The translations under genes and the position numbers were made by a program. A stretch of DNA of 64,000 nt from an uncultured Acidobacteriota bacterium (GTDB lineage Bacteria > Acidobacteriota > Terriglobia > Terriglobales > Acidobacteriaceae), in contig CAILAC010000009.1 in assembly GCA_903832055.1 (NCBI GenBank), forward strand, positions 160,787-224,786, given 5' to 3'. Of this stretch, positions 61,615 to 64,000 are shown one piece after another. How positions within the stretch are numbered: position 1 is the stretch's first letter; every line of letters begins with the position of its first letter. The notes under the pieces are model-generated. The model was not told where the DNA came from and made no database searches. It saw nothing but the letters and a program-made list of their open reading frames with translations.

Positions 61615-61974
61615 TTACTGATCTGCAAATCTGTACTCATCAATGGTAGCGGCGGTGGAGTACCCTGTCTGGTTTGCGTTACAGCGTACCACACGTCCGC
61701 GACAATGGACCAGCACATCTCTCGGCGTTCCCAGGATCTCCCCTGGCATACGCAATGAGAATCCAATCGGCGTCCCCATCAACATTGTCCGGTCCGTGAC
61801 GAATAACACTCCGCTGGCGGAGACATTCTGTGTAACCGCAGCAAATTCTTCAAGATCCGTCGAAAGAAGCACAGGGAGGCTCAGAGGAAACCGTACCGCG
61901 CAGCGAACCTCTTGACGAGATGCACCACCGACACTCGTTGGTGAAACAGTTAACCCTGGGATTGTTGGATTCAT
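61615..61974 (-). CDS. PilZ-domain protein (cyclic-di-GMP binding)
   Basis: 119 residues. R-x3-R at residues 20-24 (R-Q-E-V-R) and N-V-S-A-S-G near residue 50 are the two c-di-GMP-binding motifs of PilZ. It is a single-domain adaptor with no other region. The LuxR-type regulator gene starts 15 bases after its stop, so it may link c-di-GMP to that regulator; this is inference. Confidence 0.85.
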   Translation of the reverse strand: MNPTIPGLTVSPTSVGGASRQEVRCAVRFPLSLPVLLSTDLEEFAAVTQNVSASGVLFVTDRTMLMGTPIGFSLRMPGEILGTPRDVLVHCRGRVVRCNANQTGYSTAATIDEYRFADQ

Positions 61975-62266
61975 GCAGCTAAATCCCTTTCGTGAACGTT
62001 ACCAATACAATACCTCAAATTGGGTACGTCCATGAAAGTACCAAAGTTTCTTTCACTTGGCGCAACTGTAACGTGATTGCCGTAAGCTCGAAAATCCCCC
62101 CTTTGGGGCATATCGGTGAGTATTTTCAGCTCCGGGACTCGCAGACTGCTGCAATTGGCCTAAAAATGTGGTTACCGATAGGCCTCGCGCTCGACGCGCC
62201 GACCCTCTTTCTGCCTGTTGTCGAAAAAGGTACCCTATTCTTCATCTGTCGGTCAAAGAGGCAGTA

Positions 62267-63565
62267 TTACTGCCAGAAGGCGGCTGACGAACCTACCCAC
62301 TCCTGATTCCTGTTGTGATCGACACCCATCATTTTTCCCCTGCCAAGGCGCACCAGCGAGATGACCGGCGTCAACTCGCCCCCGTCAGGCCATAGATAGA
62401 GGATGCGAATCTCAGCCTGCGTGAGCCCATGGGGCGTCTGGATTGTCGGCACAAAGCTCATGCGCTGTTGCAAAAGGTAGTTTCCCCGCTCATTCTCAGG
62501 AATTGCCTCAAGCTCACCGCGAGTCGGAGCAAACTGGATTCCTTTGCCTGCAAACGAAAACAGGGGCTTCAGGAGCAAATCCTCATAAACAGTCTCGGCG
62601 GTGTCACCATCAGGAAGATCCACGCCCGCCGATCGCAGTTGATCAAAACCTTCTCCTCTCAGAAAGTCCCCGAGGAAAGCCGCCGGCGGCACCACGGATC
62701 TGGTGGCCTCCCACATCGCTTGCTGCTTTCCCTCGCCAAGTGAGGGAAGTGAAAGCCACGGCAAGGCATATTTACTGATCAGGAAGTACCAGTTTGGGTG
62801 GCCAGCCCACTCCACATCCCATTCTGCCGTCAGATCGAATGGCAACTTGATTCCCCGCGCGATCATCTCGTCGGCGATCGCACGGTTATAGATGCGATGA
62901 ATGGGAACCATTGCACCGAAGTCATTCTGATAATGCAGCTTGTTTTCAATTGCAACCAGGTGGGCTATGTCCACTACCCGGATCCCCAACTCCCGTGCCG
63001 TCACCAGAAAATCCGGGAGTGTCTTTTGGTGCAGCGGGTCCACCTCTATAAGGACTACGTTCTCTGGTGCATGTGTTCCCAGGACGGTTCTCCGCACCAT
63101 CGCCCAAAATTCATCCCGGTCCAATCCACCAAGGTAAGAGCCGAGCGACTTCGGAATTCCGAAGACATCTGTATAGGCTTCGTTCAAGACAGACTGGTAG
63201 CCATAGACCGACGGGAAGGCTTGAATCTCGACCAGTCTAGGCTTAAGTGTTCCGTTCGCTCCATGCACGAGCGCAAAATCAGCGGTCAGAAAATGCGGAT
63301 GGTCTGACTTGCCCGCTACCCGAAAGTTCGCAGGGATTGATTCCTGAGCTCCGGCGAGGTACTCCGGCCACGCCAGCAGACGCTGCGTCAACGCCGCTCC
63401 GGCGGCCGCCATGCTATCCAGCATCGACTTGGGAAGAAAGACAGGAGTTTCCGCGACCCGAAATTCAACGCGCGTACAGCATCGAAGCTCCAATAAATCC
63501 AGCAATTCGCGGTACTTCTCTGCCTGGTAACTTTCGTTATAAATTCGCCGCAATTCATCGATCAT
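62267..63565 (-). CDS. circularly permuted ATP-grasp-like protein, candidate peptide ligase
   Basis: 432 residues from the ATG at 63565 (GGAG eight bases upstream); the frame is open further, to an ATG at 63667, without a good ribosome binding site. Features in permuted ATP-grasp order: R-L-V-E-I-Q-A-F-P-S-V-Y-G-Y (Glu near the metal-binding site), V-V-L-I-E-V-D-P with I-R-V-V-D and R-I-Y-N-R, then L-L-K-P-L-F-S-F-A-G-K-G-I (ATP lysine/glycine loop) and E-I-R-I-L. These resemble glutathionylspermidine-synthase-like and related ATP-grasp enzymes that form amide or ester bonds. It is divergent from a gene for a repeat-peptide precursor whose start is 186 bases away. Family call moderate; function unknown. 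Confidence 0.62.
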   Translation of the reverse strand: MIDELRRIYNESYQAEKYRELLDLLELRCCTRVEFRVAETPVFLPKSMLDSMAAAGAALTQRLLAWPEYLAGAQESIPANFRVAGKSDHPHFLTADFALVHGANGTLKPRLVEIQAFPSVYGYQSVLNEAYTDVFGIPKSLGSYLGGLDRDEFWAMVRRTVLGTHAPENVVLIEVDPLHQKTLPDFLVTARELGIRVVDIAHLVAIENKLHYQNDFGAMVPIHRIYNRAIADEMIARGIKLPFDLTAEWDVEWAGHPNWYFLISKYALPWLSLPSLGEGKQQAMWEATRSVVPPAAFLGDFLRGEGFDQLRSAGVDLPDGDTAETVYEDLLLKPLFSFAGKGIQFAPTRGELEAIPENERGNYLLQQRMSFVPTIQTPHGLTQAEIRILYLWPDGGELTPVISLVRLGRGKMMGVDHNRNQEWVGSSAAFWQ

Positions 63566-63750
63566 TCGGTAATCTCCGTAATGCCCAGGGTAACCGGTTT
63601 TGCACAGACTAAAGTTCATTACCATCTTTTGGGGCAAATGAAAAGTGCAAAACGTGACTTTTTTCAAAATTTACGTCTTTCGTAGTATCACCGATAAAAC
63701 TTTTGAGGTAGTCTTTGCATAGGTTTCGTTTCAAAAAAAGGAGAAATCCA
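63566..63750. promoter_or_regulatory. divergent promoter region of the ATP-grasp-like and repeat-peptide genes
   Basis: 185 bases, AT-rich at 63655-63735 compared with flanking genes. The AGGAG at 63739-63743 is seven bases from the TTG at 63751. No classic -10/-35 pair stood out. Confidence 0.5.
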
Positions 63751-64000
63751 TTGAAAACCATTGTTGCTCGTCTCCCCCTGCGAATTATTTCTGCCATTGT
63801 TTTGATCGTTTCTGCAAACGTTGCCATTACCGGTCCTGCGTCGCCCGCTCCCAAGCCGGGCAGCAACTTTGGCCCCGCTTCGCCTGCGCCGAAGCCAGGA
63901 AGCAACTTTGTCACGATCAATTCGGTAGTCGCCGGTCCTGCGTCGCCCGCTCCCAAGCCGGGCAGCAACTTTGGCCCCGCTTCACCCGCGCCGAAGCCAG
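63751..64000 (+). CDS. secreted tandem-repeat peptide precursor (3' end outside window)
   Basis: The frame opens with TTG at 63751, seven bases after AGGAG, and stays open to the window end (83 codons seen). The N-terminus is a signal peptide (K-T-I-V-A-R-L-P-L-R-I-I-S-A-I-V-L-I-V-S-A-N-V). Repeats of 13 residues follow: GPASPAPKPGSNF at codons 28-40 and 41-53, an eight-residue spacer (V-T-I-N-S-V-V-A), then two more copies, the last cut by the window edge. At DNA level the units are 39 bases, with a 102-base higher-order period. No cysteines are visible. Interpretation as a multi-core peptide precursor or a proline-rich spacer protein is inference; only the repeats, export signal and start are seen. 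Confidence 0.7.
   Translation, partial: MKTIVARLPLRIISAIVLIVSANVAITGPASPAPKPGSNFGPASPAPKPGSNFVTINSVVAGPASPAPKPGSNFGPASPAPKP

Noticed and set aside
61992..62306. Plus-strand frame of 104 codons between the PilZ and ATP-grasp-like genes
   Set aside because: It has no protein-like motifs or good ribosome binding site and overlaps the end of the ATP-grasp-like gene.
63609..63968. Minus-strand frame with repeats of L-P-G-L-G-A-G-D-A-G-P
   Set aside because: It is the antisense of the repeat-peptide gene. The plus strand has a strong ribosome binding site and signal peptide; the minus frame has neither.

Overview
The window is a stretch of chromosome from what looks like an Acidobacteriota bacterium of the Terriglobia/Acidobacteriaceae type. 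This is an inference from GC-rich coding DNA, a 1,101-residue Oar-like TonB-dependent receptor with an N-terminal carboxypeptidase-regulatory domain, a winged-helix/TPR regulator, a DUF3467 protein, a zinc-finger/DUF4349 anti-sigma protein and small dispersed palindromes between genes. There is no phage, transposase, CRISPR array or rRNA operon. One tRNA (Leu, anticodon TAG) is present.

Layout. 1-5 kb: the tail of a Gfo/Idh/MocA oxidoreductase, two membrane proteins, an ArsR/AHSA1 pair and a GH127-type arabinofuranosidase. 5-11 kb: a TPR lipoprotein-like secreted protein, a GT39-like glycosyltransferase, a DUF3467 protein, then an ECF sigma factor translationally coupled to a membrane anti-sigma protein. 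11-18 kb: tRNA-Leu, a two-subunit molybdenum hydroxylase (iron-sulfur subunit plus Tat-exported molybdopterin subunit), and a tight tetR-SDR-DinB-MFS efflux operon with a palindromic operator. 18-27.5 kb: winged-helix/TPR regulator, small secreted proteins, a coiled-coil porin, a large PIG-L deacetylase and an APC permease. 27.8-36.7 kb: proC, an acyltransferase, a GT2 glycosyltransferase, galE, xfp, ackA and ctaA. 36.8-49 kb: a metal-site-altered M24 protein, a fucose-isomerase-fold protein, an SSS symporter with a small membrane partner, a Tat-exported HisC-like aminotransferase, the Oar-like receptor, a CheX-like protein and a phosphotransacetylase-family enzyme. 49-56.5 kb: polysaccharide pyruvyl transferase plus flippase, xylB, a type III polyketide synthase with an FAD oxidoreductase, and phoU. 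56.7-64 kb: small secreted protein, flavin reductase, MFS transporter, YceI, MarR, an atypical LuxR regulator with a PilZ protein, and at the edge a circularly permuted ATP-grasp-like gene divergent from a secreted repeat peptide.

How genes may work together. xylB, xfp, ackA and the phosphate acetyl/butyryltransferase form a scattered but complete phosphoketolase branch (xylulose to xylulose-5-P to acetyl-P to acetate or acetyl-CoA). With GH127, galE, the isomerase-like protein and the symporter this suggests plant-polysaccharide and pentose use. A separate theme is cell-surface glycan work (GT39, GT2, acyltransferase, pyruvyl transferase, flippase).

The most unusual feature is at the right edge. 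A gene with a strong ribosome binding site and a TTG start encodes a signal peptide followed by tandem 13-residue repeats (GPASPAPKPGSNF). It is cut by the window end and lies divergently beside an ATP-grasp-like protein. This looks like a multi-core peptide precursor and a candidate peptide ligase; that reading is an inference. The second candidate is the compact type III PKS/FAD-oxidoreductase pair.
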